Assembly: GCF_033558715.1 (NCBI RefSeq)
Contig: NZ_CP114606.1
Span: 2,356,001 to 2,420,000 of the forward strand
Origin: Acinetobacter sp. YWS30-1
GTDB taxonomy: Bacteria > Pseudomonadota > Gammaproteobacteria > Pseudomonadales > Moraxellaceae
Length of the DNA: 64,000 nucleotides
Direction of reading: 5' to 3'
In this document: piece after piece, positions 10,296-19,145 of the stretch
Position numbering within the stretch: the stretch's first letter is position 1
Layout of the letters: each line of letters opens with the position of its first letter
Made by a program: the position numbers and the translations under genes
The notes under the pieces: generated by a model
What the model saw: only the letters and a program-made list of their open reading frames with translations
Told to the model about the DNA's origin: nothing
The model's database searches: none

Positions 10296-13130
10296 ATGAG
10301 CGTAATCACATCCACTCCGGGTCAACTTCAGGTGATTAAACGCACCGGTGATGTTGCCGCTTTTGATGCAGAAAAAATTTCTGTTGCAATTGGAAAAGCA
10401 TTTTTGGCAGTAGAAGGCCAGCAAAGTGCAGATTCGAGCCGTATACACGACCGTATCGAACAATTAACAGAAATGGTTCTGAATACATTCAAACGCCGTT
10501 TACCATCGGGTGGCACGATCCATATCGAAGAAATACAGGATCAGGTTGAACTTGCGCTGATGCGTACTGGCGAACAGAAAGTTGCACGTGCCTATGTCAT
10601 CTATCGTGAACAACGTTCTGAAGCGCGCAAACAGTTAGGTGCCAACCATCACCCTACACTGCAAGTCACTGATGCAGAAGGCAAGTTAAAGCCGCTTGAC
10701 TTAAGCGAATTGACTGCGACTGTGACTCGCGCTGCTGAAGGCCTTGAAGGAATCGACGTACAGGCGATTGTCGATGAGACCGTAAAAAACCTTTATAACG
10801 GCGTAAAAGAGTCTGACATCTCTACCACAATGATGATGGCAACTCGTACCCGTATTGAGCAAGAACCTAACTATACTTATGTGACTGCACGTCTGTTGCG
10901 TGATGACCTGGTGGCGACCGGTTTAGAGTTCTTGGGTCTATCCACTGATACCAATGAAGGTGATGCGCTTGAAACTTTCCTGAAAAAAGGGATTGAGTTA
11001 GAGCTTCTTTCACCTGAATTGTTAAACTTTGACCTGGCTAAACTGGCTGCAGCGATTCAACCAGAACGTTCAAACCAGTTCACTTACCTAGGTCTGCAAA
11101 CCCTATTTGATCGTTACTTCATCCACTCAGATGGCGTGCGTTTCGAATTGCCACAATTGTTCTTCATGCGTGTGTCTATGGGTCTTGCCCTAAACGAAGA
11201 CAATCGCGAAGACCGTGCAATCGAATTCTATAACTTATTGTCTAGCTTCGACTACATGGCATCTACGCCCACTCTGTTCAACTCAGGTACGCTACGTCCA
11301 CAGTTATCTAGCTGCTACTTGACTACGATTGATGATGACCTGTTTGACATCTATGGTGCGATGCGTGATAACGCAATGCTGTCTAAATGGGCAGGCGGTT
11401 TAGGTAATGACTGGACTCCAGTTCGTGCCCTGAACTCTTACATTAAAGGTACAAACGGTAAGTCTCAAGGTGTGGTGCCATTCCTTAAAGTTGCCAACGA
11501 TACTGCTGTTGCAGTAAATCAGGGTGGTAAACGTAAAGGTGCGGTATGTGCATACCTGGAAACCTGGCATCTGGATATCGAAGAATTCCTTGAGCTGCGT
11601 AAGAATACGGGTGATGACCGTCGTCGTACTCACGACATGAACACTGCGAACTGGGTTCCTGACCTGTTCATGCAACGTGTATTCGAAGATGCTGAATGGA
11701 CACTGTTCACACCTTCTGAAACGCCTGATCTTCATGATCTGACTGGTGCAGAATTCGCTGAGCGTTATGCTTACTACGAAAGCATTGCCAAAGAAACAAA
11801 CATGTTGCACAAGAAAATCCGTGCAAAAGATTTGTGGCGCAAAATGCTGTCTATGCTGTTCGAAACAGGCCACCCATGGATCACGTTCAAAGACGTATGT
11901 AACCTGCGTTCACCACAACAACACGTAGGTGTGGTTCACTCTTCTAACCTTTGTACAGAAATCACCCTGAACACCAGCAAAGAAGAAATCGCAGTATGTA
12001 ACTTAGGTTCGATCAACCTGGTACAACACGTCCAAGGCGGCAAGCTGGATCGTGAAAAACTGGCGCGTACAGTGAAAACTGCGGTTCGTATGCTCGATAA
12101 CGTCATCGACATCAACTACTACGCAGTTCCACAAGCACGTAACTCGAACCTGAAACACCGTCCAGTCGGTATGGGTATCATGGGCTTCCAGGATGCGCTT
12201 TACGAAATGGGTATGGCTTACGGTTCTGACGCTGCGGTTGAGTTTGCTGATGAATCAATGGAAGTGATTTCTTACTACGCAATTTCAACTTCAAGTGACC
12301 TTGCTGTTGAACGCGGTACGTATGAAACATTCAAAGGCTCATTGTGGGATCAAGGTATTCTGCCAATCGACTCACTTGACCTGGTTGCGAAAACTCGTCC
12401 AGAACGCATGTTTGAAGTAGACCGCACACAACGTCTGGACTGGGACACTTTACGTGCCAAAGTTCAAAAAGACGGTATGCGTAATTCGAATGTGATGGCG
12501 ATTGCTCCGACTGCAACTATTTCGAACATTTGTGGCGTGTCTCAGTCAATCGAGCCTACATTCCAGAACCTGTATGTGAAATCTAACCTGTCTGGTGAAT
12601 TCACAGTGATCAACCCGTACCTGGTACGTGCGTTGAAAGAACGTGGTCTTTGGGATGCAGTGATGGTCAATGACCTGAAACACTTTGAAGGTTCAGTACA
12701 AAAGATTTCTCGTATTCCTGAAGAATTGAAAGCGATCTTTGCGACTGCGTTTGAAGTTGAGCCACGCTGGATCGTAGATGCTGCTTCTCGTCGTCAAAAA
12801 TGGATCGATCAGGCGCAATCTCTGAACCTGTACATCGCTGGTGCAAACGGTAAGAAACTGGACATCACTTACAAGATGGCTTGGTTACGTGGTCTGAAAA
12901 CCACTTACTACCTACGTGCATTAGGTGCAACTTCTGCTGAAAAATCAACCATTAATACTGGTGCATTGAATGCAGTTAAACCTGCAACTGTTGCGGCTCC
13001 TGTAGTTGCAGCGCCAGTGGTTGAAGAGAAAAAACCTGAAGCGCCTGTAGAGGAAGAAGGTTTCACTCAAGCAGCGCCAGTGCCACAAGCATGTTCAATT
13101 GATAATCCTGATTGTGAGGCTTGTCAGTAA
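10296..13130 (+). CDS. nrdA: Class Ia ribonucleoside-diphosphate reductase, alpha subunit
   Basis: NrdA reduces ribonucleoside diphosphates to deoxy forms, using the radical made by NrdB. At 944 residues it is longer than E. coli NrdA. It carries an N-terminal ATP-cone (about 10-100, VIKRTGDVAAFDAEKIS) and a second, more diverged cone (about 125-205), as in Pseudomonas-type enzymes. The catalytic core shows SCYLTTIDDD, SSNLCTEITLNTS with the radical-site Cys and Glu, and ATISNICGVSQSIEP. The C-terminus carries the redox-shuttle cysteines (DNPDCEACQ), joined by an Ala/Pro/Val-rich linker. It is divergent from bfmR and followed by nrdB. Confidence 0.97.
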   Translation: MSVITSTPGQLQVIKRTGDVAAFDAEKISVAIGKAFLAVEGQQSADSSRIHDRIEQLTEMVLNTFKRRLPSGGTIHIEEIQDQVELALMRTGEQKVARAYVIYREQRSEARKQLGANHHPTLQVTDAEGKLKPLDLSELTATVTRAAEGLEGIDVQAIVDETVKNLYNGVKESDISTTMMMATRTRIEQEPNYTYVTARLLRDDLVATGLEFLGLSTDTNEGDALETFLKKGIELELLSPELLNFDLAKLAAAIQPERSNQFTYLGLQTLFDRYFIHSDGVRFELPQLFFMRVSMGLALNEDNREDRAIEFYNLLSSFDYMASTPTLFNSGTLRPQLSSCYLTTIDDDLFDIYGAMRDNAMLSKWAGGLGNDWTPVRALNSYIKGTNGKSQGVVPFLKVANDTAVAVNQGGKRKGAVCAYLETWHLDIEEFLELRKNTGDDRRRTHDMNTANWVPDLFMQRVFEDAEWTLFTPSETPDLHDLTGAEFAERYAYYESIAKETNMLHKKIRAKDLWRKMLSMLFETGHPWITFKDVCNLRSPQQHVGVVHSSNLCTEITLNTSKEEIAVCNLGSINLVQHVQGGKLDREKLARTVKTAVRMLDNVIDINYYAVPQARNSNLKHRPVGMGIMGFQDALYEMGMAYGSDAAVEFADESMEVISYYAISTSSDLAVERGTYETFKGSLWDQGILPIDSLDLVAKTRPERMFEVDRTQRLDWDTLRAKVQKDGMRNSNVMAIAPTATISNICGVSQSIEPTFQNLYVKSNLSGEFTVINPYLVRALKERGLWDAVMVNDLKHFEGSVQKISRIPEELKAIFATAFEVEPRWIVDAASRRQKWIDQAQSLNLYIAGANGKKLDITYKMAWLRGLKTTYYLRALGATSAEKSTINTGALNAVKPATVAAPVVAAPVVEEKKPEAPVEEEGFTQAAPVPQACSIDNPDCEACQ

Positions 13131-13143
13131 GTTAGCTGGATTA

Positions 13144-13247
13144 GGAATCAACCGAGATTTATCTCTTATATTGCGAATTAGCAATGGTTGATTCTTATGA
13201 GCGGTTAGCATAAGAACTCACTTTTGCTAATTCGTCATGATTGATTC
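13144..13247 (+). other. Strongly folded intergenic element after nrdA
   Basis: Nested perfect inverted repeats fill this gap: 13144-13151 with 13240-13247 (GGAATCAA/TTGATTCC), 13174-13184 with 13224-13234 (CGAATTAGCAA/TTGCTAATTCG), and 13192-13199 with 13209-13216 (TTCTTATG/CATAAGAA). A competing pairing is also perfect: 13145-13153 with 13186-13194 (GAATCAACC/GGTTGATTC). The two folds exclude each other. There is no terminal T run, so this is not a simple terminator. It may be an mRNA control or processing element, or a small non-coding repeat. Confidence 0.5.
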
Positions 13248-13263
13248 CGTAAAGGAATAGAAC

Positions 13264-13437
13264 ATGTCGAAAAAGCTTAAAGAATTTAAAAAGAAAGTTC
13301 GCATTGTACGCAAGGAAATTCAGATTTTTTGCTTCACATGCTTATTACCTTGCTCAGTTGCAATATTGGTTTCGATAAACCAAGCAAATGAACAAAACAT
13401 AAAAAATCTTAAGTCAACTACTCAGGTAGTTACTTAA
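13264..13437 (+). CDS. Small single-pass membrane protein, 57 aa
   Basis: The ATG at 13264 follows a good ribosome site (AAAGGA). The product begins MSKKLKEFKKKVRIVRKEI, a very basic stretch, followed by a hydrophobic segment with three cysteines (FCFTCLLPCSVAILVSI, about residues 22-38) and a polar tail. It reads as a small inner-membrane protein with a cytoplasmic basic N-terminus. I recognise no family. It lies between nrdA and nrdB, so it could be part of the nrd transcript. Confidence 0.5.
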   Translation: MSKKLKEFKKKVRIVRKEIQIFCFTCLLPCSVAILVSINQANEQNIKNLKSTTQVVT

Positions 13438-13441
13438 TACA

Positions 13442-13545
13442 AAATCCCCCCTAAATCCCCCTTTTCCAAAGGGGGACTTCCGTGTAAGCAAAAGAATTCA
13501 CGGAAATCCCCCTCCTTTATTAAAGGATGGGTTTGGGGAGGATTT
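13442..13545. repeat. Double-hairpin intergenic repeat (copy 1)
   Basis: Two inner hairpins (CCCCCTTTTCCAAAGGGGG, then a CCTTTATTAAAGG stem) are enclosed by an outer stem pairing AAATCCCCCCTAAA (13442-13456 area) with TTTGGGGAGGATTT at the right end. A separate TTCCGTG/CACGGAA stem joins the two halves. A similar plan is seen at 33910-33981. I infer a dispersed non-coding repeat family, not a protein-coding element. Confidence 0.65.
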
Positions 13546-13571
13546 AATATTTAACAATAAAGGAAACCTCA

Positions 13572-13703
13572 ATGCCCCATATGACTCACAATTACATGTT
13601 AGGACTTGTGGCATTGATCCTTTCCTTTGCCATTACCTTTTACGCACCGATTGCTTACTTCTGGTTTAAAGTTCGCCAGCAACAGCGTAAACAAAATAAG
13701 TAG
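13572..13703 (+). CDS. Small single-pass membrane protein, 43 aa
   Basis: The ATG at 13572 has an AAAGGAAA ribosome site 7-8 bases upstream. The product starts MPHMTHNYMLGLVALILSF, giving one membrane helix (about 8-32) with aromatic residues at its end, then a basic tail (VRQQQRKQNK). Such short hydrophobic ORFs are often real but unannotated. It sits 139 bases before nrdB, with no terminator seen between. Confidence 0.55.
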   Translation: MPHMTHNYMLGLVALILSFAITFYAPIAYFWFKVRQQQRKQNK

Positions 13704-13841
13704 TGGGGATTTATCTCTGAACAAATTCAGAGCATTCATCGACAAAACTTAATTTTGTTTACACAAATTGAGCGTATAGTAAGACATCTCAGCACTGCTG
13801 GATGTCTAATAAAAGATATAAAGCAACTAGAGAGAATTGAT

Positions 13842-15125
13842 ATGTCTATCCTAAGTTGGGACGATTTCGAAGATGATTCGCAAAAACCGGCTGCACCTGA
13901 ACAGCAGCCTACGCCCGTCGAGCCGAAAAAAACGGCTAATCCGCAGATGGTATCTGATGCAAGCAACACATCGTCGAATGTGGCAGCTGCACAACCCGCT
14001 GCAGCCCCTCGAAGCGCAGGATCAAATTCAACCGATTCACTGGCAAGAGCATCTGCTTCCCTAGACCAACTGGACGTTGCGCCTGGTCTTGAAGAACTTG
14101 AGATGGGCGCACAGCGTGTACAGGTTGATGATAAACGTATGATCAACTGCCGTGCTGACTTGAACCAGTTAGTGCCATTCAAATACGAATGGGCTTGGCA
14201 GAAATATCTGGATGGTTGTGCGAACCACTGGATGCCTCAAGAAATCAACATGAACCACGACATCGCGTTGTGGAAGTCTGAAAATGGCTTGACTGAAGAT
14301 GAACGTACCATCGTGATGCGTTCACTTGGTTTCTTCTCTACCGCGGATTCACTAGTAGCAAACAATCTGGTATTGGCGATCTACCGTCACATCACCAACC
14401 CTGAATGCCGTCAGTACATCCTGCGTCAGTCATTTGAAGAAGCGATTCATACGCATGCTTACCAGTACTGTATCGAGTCTTTAGGTATGGACGAAGGTGA
14501 AGTCTTCAACATGTACCGCGAAGTCCCATCAGTTGCACGTAAAGCGGCTTGGGGCCTGAAATATACACAATCTCTAAGTGATCCTACTTTCAAAACCGGT
14601 ACACCAGAAAACGACCAGATCTTGCTTCGCAACCTGATCGCATTCTACTGTGTACTTGAAGGTATCTTCTTCTACTGCGGTTTCACCCAAATTCTGTCTA
14701 TGGGTCGTCGTAACAAGATGAATGGTGTTGCTGAGCAATTCCAGTACATCCTGCGTGATGAATCTATGCACCTGAACTTCGGTATTGATATGATCAACCA
14801 GATCAAGATCGAGAACCCACATCTGTGGACTGCTGAATTCCAGCAAGAAGTGATTCAGATGATCCTTGAAGGCACCATGCTTGAAATCGAATATGCACGT
14901 GACACGATGCCACGCGGTGTATTGGGCATGAATGCCGGTATGATGGAAGAATACCTGAAATTTATCTGTAACCGTCGCTTGAGCCAGTTAGGCTTGCCTG
15001 AACAGTTTACTGGTGTGAACAATCCATTCCAGTGGATGTCAGAAATGATGGATCTACGTAAAGAGAAGAACTTCTTCGAAACTCGCGTAACAGATTATCA
15101 AACTGGTGGCGCGTTAAGCTGGTAA
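13842..15125 (+). CDS. nrdB: Class Ia ribonucleoside-diphosphate reductase, beta subunit
   Basis: NrdB holds the di-iron centre and tyrosyl radical that drives NrdA. I take the ATG at 13842 ([12 protein letters not shown]), giving 427 residues. An in-frame start 29 codons earlier is possible, but the AGAGA ribosome-like site and the normal NrdB beginning favour this one. Residues 10-90 are a low-complexity Pro/Ala/Ser-rich extension. Iron-ligand motifs follow: [12 protein letters not shown] and [10 protein letters not shown]. The C-terminus ([17 protein letters not shown]) is the NrdA-binding tail. Confidence 0.95.
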   Translation: MSILSWDDFEDDSQKPAAPEQQPTPVEPKKTANPQMVSDASNTSSNVAAAQPAAAPRSAGSNSTDSLARASASLDQLDVAPGLEELEMGAQRVQVDDKRMINCRADLNQLVPFKYEWAWQKYLDGCANHWMPQEINMNHDIALWKSENGLTEDERTIVMRSLGFFSTADSLVANNLVLAIYRHITNPECRQYILRQSFEEAIHTHAYQYCIESLGMDEGEVFNMYREVPSVARKAAWGLKYTQSLSDPTFKTGTPENDQILLRNLIAFYCVLEGIFFYCGFTQILSMGRRNKMNGVAEQFQYILRDESMHLNFGIDMINQIKIENPHLWTAEFQQEVIQMILEGTMLEIEYARDTMPRGVLGMNAGMMEEYLKFICNRRLSQLGLPEQFTGVNNPFQWMSEMMDLRKEKNFFETRVTDYQTGGALSW

Positions 15126-15158
15126 GAAATATCACATAATATATAAAGTATTATGATC

Positions 15159-15188
15159 AAAAAAACCGCCTAAAATGGCGGTTTTTTT
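15159..15188 (+). terminator. nrdB terminator
   Basis: The stem AACCGCC/GGCGGTT with a six-base loop is followed by seven T on the plus strand. The mirrored A run means it could also serve the converging DUF4142 gene. Confidence 0.85.
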
Positions 15189-15206
15189 ATTGGATGAATG
15201 CTTAAC

Positions 15207-15800
15207 TTATTTCATCTTTTCAACGATTTGTTCAGCTTTTTTCAGATGTGTCGCTACCGCAGTACGGGTGTGCGTCAACATGCTTTTTAATTCCGCATTT
15301 TTCGCACTTGGAATCAATTGTGTATCCAAAGTGTTCAGGGCTTTACGATGTACTTCAACCTGACTCATCATATAGTCTTTATCGGCTGCAGATGGCTTGC
15401 TCAGGTCAGTAACAATCTTGTCACTATCGCTTTGCAATGCCGTACTGAGACTGCTTGCTTGAGGAGTTAATTTTAAACGGTCTGCCAGAGCCTGGCCTTT
15501 TTTCTCGTTCGCTGTATGTTCGCTAATCATCATTTGCGCATACTTACGTGCGTCATCTGTTTTAAGTTTTGGCAAAGCTGTTTTTGCCTGTTTAATTTCA
15601 CCGTTATTGACCGTACTTACAACCTTAATCACTTGACTCTCAGTTAAATTCATTCGGCTGTCATTTGATGCTTTAGAATTTGCTTGAGCAGCAGTTGAAG
15701 ATTGCTGATTCATTGCCATTGTTTGACCAGCAGTGAATAGCAATACACCACTCATCGCAACGCAGTTAATCATCTTCTTCATTAGAATAGCTTTCATCAT
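15207..15800 (-). CDS. DUF4142-family exported protein
   Basis: The 197-residue protein starts with a signal peptide (MKKMINCVAMSGVLLFTAG, cleavage expected after QTMA). It then has a helical, ferritin-like body typical of DUF4142: KVVSTVNNGEIKQAKTALPK, YAQMMISEHTANEKKGQALAD, and MMSQVEVHRKALNTLDTQLIPSAKN. The family is periplasmic and its function is not established. Several in-frame ATGs cluster at the start (15800, 15797, 15782), so the exact N-terminus is uncertain. Confidence 0.85.
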   Translation of the reverse strand: MMKAILMKKMINCVAMSGVLLFTAGQTMAMNQQSSTAAQANSKASNDSRMNLTESQVIKVVSTVNNGEIKQAKTALPKLKTDDARKYAQMMISEHTANEKKGQALADRLKLTPQASSLSTALQSDSDKIVTDLSKPSAADKDYMMSQVEVHRKALNTLDTQLIPSAKNAELKSMLTHTRTAVATHLKKAEQIVEKMK

Positions 15801-16322
15801 GACACCCTTTAATGTTTTATTAATTAAAATTGCCTTTATAAAATAGGTGAATTCACTTAAAAACAGTGTAATGTTTAAGTTGTTTTATGAGATCAATATA
15901 TAAGCATTTATTAACTTAAGCATAGTCTGTTGGGGATTAGTTTCTTATTCAAACTCTACGTAAAAATTCGCAATATATTTATATTGAATAAAATACTAAA
16001 ATTAATTAAGTTATTGATTTAAATTCTATTTTATAAATTTCAGTATATTTTTAGCCTTATTAAACTTATCTTAGTTTTGCTCCATTAAATCATTCCTTAT
16101 TATTCAACAAATTAAGAAAATCTAAATTTAACTAAATTATTTGTTATCGGCTAAATCAACTTCTTATTAATCAGAACTTCTAGCTTTAGATAGTGAAAAT
16201 TTATTACCTAAATATTTTTATAAAAGCTTGATCTCAAAATAAATTTCCTATGCTACTATCGGCCATATATGAATAATATTTATACAAATCCATAATAGCC
16301 AGAAGATAAATAGAGAGGGCTT
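15801..16322. other. AT-rich divergent intergenic region
   Basis: About 520 bases of very AT-rich sequence between the DUF4142 gene and the DUF805 gene. It must hold both promoters. I could not assign them with confidence and see no RNA gene or ORF. Confidence 0.4.
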
Positions 16323-16931
16323 ATGAAAGGTTCCATCCTGGATTTTTCTATTCAAGATAATACGGGTTTTATCACAGGGGATGATAACAACCGCTACAGT
16401 TTTAGCGGTGCAGACTGGCGTGGACAACGCCCTCCTTCACGCGGTGACCGGGTTGATTTTATTGTTAACTCAACCGGTCAGGCAGCAGATATTTATCTGG
16501 CTTTGGGAAACTCGATTCATCTGGGAGAAAGCATTAGCAATCAGATTAATAAATATTCCAATCTGGATCAGGCTGAAGAGAATTACAGCAGTATCGACTG
16601 GTTTGTAAAATGTCTAACCAATTATGCAAACTTTTCAGGTCGTGCACGCCGTAAAGAATTTTGGTTCTTTATGCTGTTTTGTGTAATTTTAAGCATTATT
16701 AGTGAAGCCATTGATGCAGTTTTAGGCACCAAACCTTTGGTGAATGGCCTGCTAAATTTAGCGCTTCTGCTCCCAAGTCTGGCTGTAGGGGCACGTCGCT
16801 TGCATGACATTGGACGCTCTGGATGGTGGCAATTGCTTGTACTGACAGGGATAGGAGCCATTTTACTCATTATCTGGTGGGCAAGTGATACCAAAAAAGA
16901 AAATAATGAATATGGTGCTCCTGCCAAGTAA
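16323..16931 (+). CDS. Cold-shock-like/DUF805 membrane protein
   Basis: The 202-residue protein joins two parts. Residues 1-62 resemble a cold-shock/S1-type beta barrel (MKGSILDFSIQDNTGFITGDD, GDRVDFIVNSTGQAADI). Residues about 88-195 form a DUF805 membrane domain with the family marks FSGRARRKEFWFF and ARRLHDIGRSGWWQL, and three to four membrane helices. The role is unknown. The fusion suggests that a cytosolic ligand or nucleic-acid-binding domain is anchored to the membrane. The start has an AGAGGG ribosome site. Confidence 0.8.
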   Translation: MKGSILDFSIQDNTGFITGDDNNRYSFSGADWRGQRPPSRGDRVDFIVNSTGQAADIYLALGNSIHLGESISNQINKYSNLDQAEENYSSIDWFVKCLTNYANFSGRARRKEFWFFMLFCVILSIISEAIDAVLGTKPLVNGLLNLALLLPSLAVGARRLHDIGRSGWWQLLVLTGIGAILLIIWWASDTKKENNEYGAPAK

Positions 16932-16940
16932 TGGAACATT

Positions 16941-16968
16941 ACATATCCCGTCTTGATACGGGATATGT
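16941..16968 (+). terminator. Hairpin after the DUF805 gene
   Basis: A perfect 11-base stem, ACATATCCCGT/ACGGGATATGT, with a six-base loop, 10 bases after the stop codon. The T run is short (TTTAT), so termination may be partial. Confidence 0.65.
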
Positions 16969-17013
16969 TTATAGATTATTTAATTTAATATCAAAGCAAT
17001 ACGTAGGCAATTC

Positions 17014-17469
17014 ATGCTGCAAGATCAGTTATCCAAACTTCCCAATGCAATATGGGTGCAAATTTATAAAGATAAAATGCAACTGATGGACAATGAGGGC
17101 ACGATTGTGCAAACAATGGTCCCTCCCGTTCCCTATGCGCATGAACGCAGCATCATTGCCGACTTTAATGCTGCCTCAGACACCCTAAAACAGCTGGTAT
17201 CTACTTCAATTGTTCAAAAACTTTGGGGCTCTACAACGCTGCTGCAAGTTATGGATATGCCTGAAGAGGGTCTGACAGCTCTTGAACAGCGTGCCCTGCT
17301 AGAATTAGGTTATGAAAATAGTGCACAAAAGGTGATTCTGTATGATCCCGCAGGTCAGGAAATTACGAAAGCGAGCTTAAGCACCACTTATCCTAAAACC
17401 AATCTAAAAATCTTTCTGGTTATCTTAATTGTCGTCATTGCTGCTTCTATCTGGTTTTTAACACTTTAA
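17014..17469 (+). CDS. Hypothetical tail-anchored membrane protein, 151 aa
   Basis: I do not recognise the family. The soluble part (1-128) includes a short PPVPYAHERSIIADF segment and an alpha/beta region. The C-terminus is a single membrane helix (about 131-149, FLVILIVVIAASIWFLTL) ending at the last residue, so the protein is probably tail-anchored in the inner membrane facing the cytoplasm. The IS30 element begins about 10 bases after its stop codon, so the gene was narrowly spared. Confidence 0.7.
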   Translation: MLQDQLSKLPNAIWVQIYKDKMQLMDNEGTIVQTMVPPVPYAHERSIIADFNAASDTLKQLVSTSIVQKLWGSTTLLQVMDMPEEGLTALEQRALLELGYENSAQKVILYDPAGQEITKASLSTTYPKTNLKIFLVILIVVIAASIWFLTL

Positions 17470-17479
17470 ATGCCAGGCG

Positions 17480-18546
17480 GATTCAAGCGGCAAGTGCAAC
17501 AGTATAAAAACCAGCCATAACTTCACTCGGTGTATACCAACCTAGTGTTTTTCTAGGACGATGGTTGAGTGCAAATTCTATCTGCTCTATTTGTTCGTTT
17601 GACACGCCATCAAACGATGATGATTTTGGCAGATATTGACGGATTAAACCATTCGTATTTTCATTTCTAGCTCGCTGAATAGACTTGTAAGGATCAGCAA
17701 AATACGTCTCTATGCCAGCATCAGTAATTCTTTTGTGTTCGGAAAATTCTTTGCCATTATCAAATGTCACACTATAAGCATGGCTCATTTGTAAACGATC
17801 TAATGCACAAGTAATCGTTTGAGAGGATGCTCTTGTTGGCCCTAAATGAACAATATGTACATACAGGCTCTTTCGATCAACGAGAGTCAATAAAGCACCT
17901 TTATGATGTTTACCAATCACCGTGTCACCTTCGAAATCTCCTAAACGTTGTCGTTGATCAATGACCTGGTCTCGGCAGTGAATACTTGTTTTATCAATGA
18001 TTTGACCCCTACGATCCGTGTTTTTGTAACCGCGTTTTCGATATTTCTTCTGATGCCTTAAATGTAGATGAAGTTTACCGCCTTTTGATTTATCTTGATA
18101 AATGTACTGGTAAATCCACTCATGTGAAGGTACATCCAGCCAACCGCGTTGTGTTAAAGCACCTGAAATTTGTTCGGGTGACCAGTCCAAACCAATCAAA
18201 TAATCAATATAAGCGAAGGCAAATGCTGTCATTGATGATGAAGGACGGTACCGTCTTTGACTTGCAAATTTAGCTGCCTGTTGAGCTCTATATCCACGTT
18301 GCCCAGTATTTCTTTTTAATTCACGGTAGATGGTTGATCGTGAACGTCCTAATTCCCGAGCAAGGGTAGCGATTGAACTTTTACTTTTCAAAGTAGCATA
18401 AATTTCGTATCTTTCATCTTGAGAAAGTTGGGTGTATTTCTTCATTGTGTGCTTTCCAATTGCGAGTTGAAAAAGTCTAATGATTCTATGAATACACCTA
18501 ACTTTTTCAACTAACTACAAATGTGTTGCACTTGGGATTTGAATCT
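17480..18546. mobile_element. IS30-family insertion sequence
   Basis: The ends match as imperfect inverted repeats: 17480-17501 (GATTCAAGCGGCAAGTGCAACA) against the reverse complement of 18524-18545, with 18 of 22 positions identical. GCG flanks both sides if the right end is placed at 18546, a possible 3-base target duplication, but the outer base is uncertain. The length, about 1.07 kb, is normal for IS30. Confidence 0.8.
17483..18445 (-). CDS. IS30-family transposase
   Basis: The 320-residue transposase has an N-terminal helix-turn-helix (YEIYATLKSKSSIATLARELGRS) and a DDE domain. The acidic triad lies in FEGDTVIGK, TFDNGKEF and RNENTNGLIRQYLP. No frameshift or stop interrupts it, so the copy looks active. 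It fills almost the whole element, with the stop codon inside the left terminal repeat. Confidence 0.93.
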   Translation of the reverse strand: MKKYTQLSQDERYEIYATLKSKSSIATLARELGRSRSTIYRELKRNTGQRGYRAQQAAKFASQRRYRPSSSMTAFAFAYIDYLIGLDWSPEQISGALTQRGWLDVPSHEWIYQYIYQDKSKGGKLHLHLRHQKKYRKRGYKNTDRRGQIIDKTSIHCRDQVIDQRQRLGDFEGDTVIGKHHKGALLTLVDRKSLYVHIVHLGPTRASSQTITCALDRLQMSHAYSVTFDNGKEFSEHKRITDAGIETYFADPYKSIQRARNENTNGLIRQYLPKSSSFDGVSNEQIEQIEFALNHRPRKTLGWYTPSEVMAGFYTVALAA

Positions 18547-18560
18547 GCGCCATATAAAAT

Positions 18561-18591
18561 TAAAAAACCCCGCATTAAGCGGGATTTTTTA
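18561..18591. terminator. Terminator between IS30 and the RTX remnant
   Basis: The stem CCCCGC-ATTAA-GCGGGA is flanked by A6 and T6. It is likely the original terminator of the large secreted-protein gene (minus strand) whose tail survives next to it. Confidence 0.7.
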
Positions 18592-18648
18592 ATTGAAGTT
18601 CAATGACATCATAAATTTTTATGAATAATCCATTTTAAAAACTTCTGA

Positions 18649-19145
18649 TTAGATTGGATTATATTTAATGATGTCATCCAGCTGTAAAGTTGCACTGTCT
18701 ACATTCTGTAATATCAGCAAATCAGCGCGTGCAAAGGTGGTATTGGTATCGGAACCATCACGATCGATCGTCACGACTGTATCATCTCCACGTTGTTCGA
18801 GCGTGATATAGTTCCCCAGATTTGACGCATCTACTGCCTGATCACTTAATAATGCAGATACATCGATGGTGTCACCTTCAACTGCATTGAAGTCAGTCCA
18901 GGTATATGTACCATTGCCGCCAGTTGCATCAGCATTATTTAGTAAATAATAGATCGCTGTATCTGCTCCTGCACCACCTGTCAGGATGTCATCACCTGCA
19001 CCACCCTGTAACAGGTTATCTGCTGGATCGTCGGCATAGTTAAGAATCTGGTTTACCTGATCAATATTGATCACCAGATTTGCTGAAGCACTTTCCTGAT
19101 CGGCCTGTCCCGCATTACGCGTTACCGTATATTCAAATACTGATC
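18649..19145 (-). pseudogene. C-terminal remnant of an RTX/Bap-like type I secreted protein
   Basis: The open frame runs from the IS3 edge at 19145 to the stop at 18649, about 164 codons with no proper start of its own. It shows the end of an Ig-like repeat (VFEYTVTRNAGQADQES), a calcium-binding RTX motif (GGAGDDILTGGAGADTA) and the C-terminal target region of type I-secreted giant adhesins (FNAVEGDTIDVSALL, ending LDDIIKYNPI). The rest of the gene, normally thousands of bases, is absent, having been cut off by the neighbouring insertion sequences. Confidence 0.85.

Noticed and set aside
11400..11873. A 157-codon antisense frame within nrdA
   Set aside because: It is a shadow of the well-supported nrdA frame; no start signal.
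13736..14182. A 148-codon minus-strand frame over the start of nrdB
   Set aside because: Low-complexity shadow of the Pro/Ala/Ser-rich NrdB extension.
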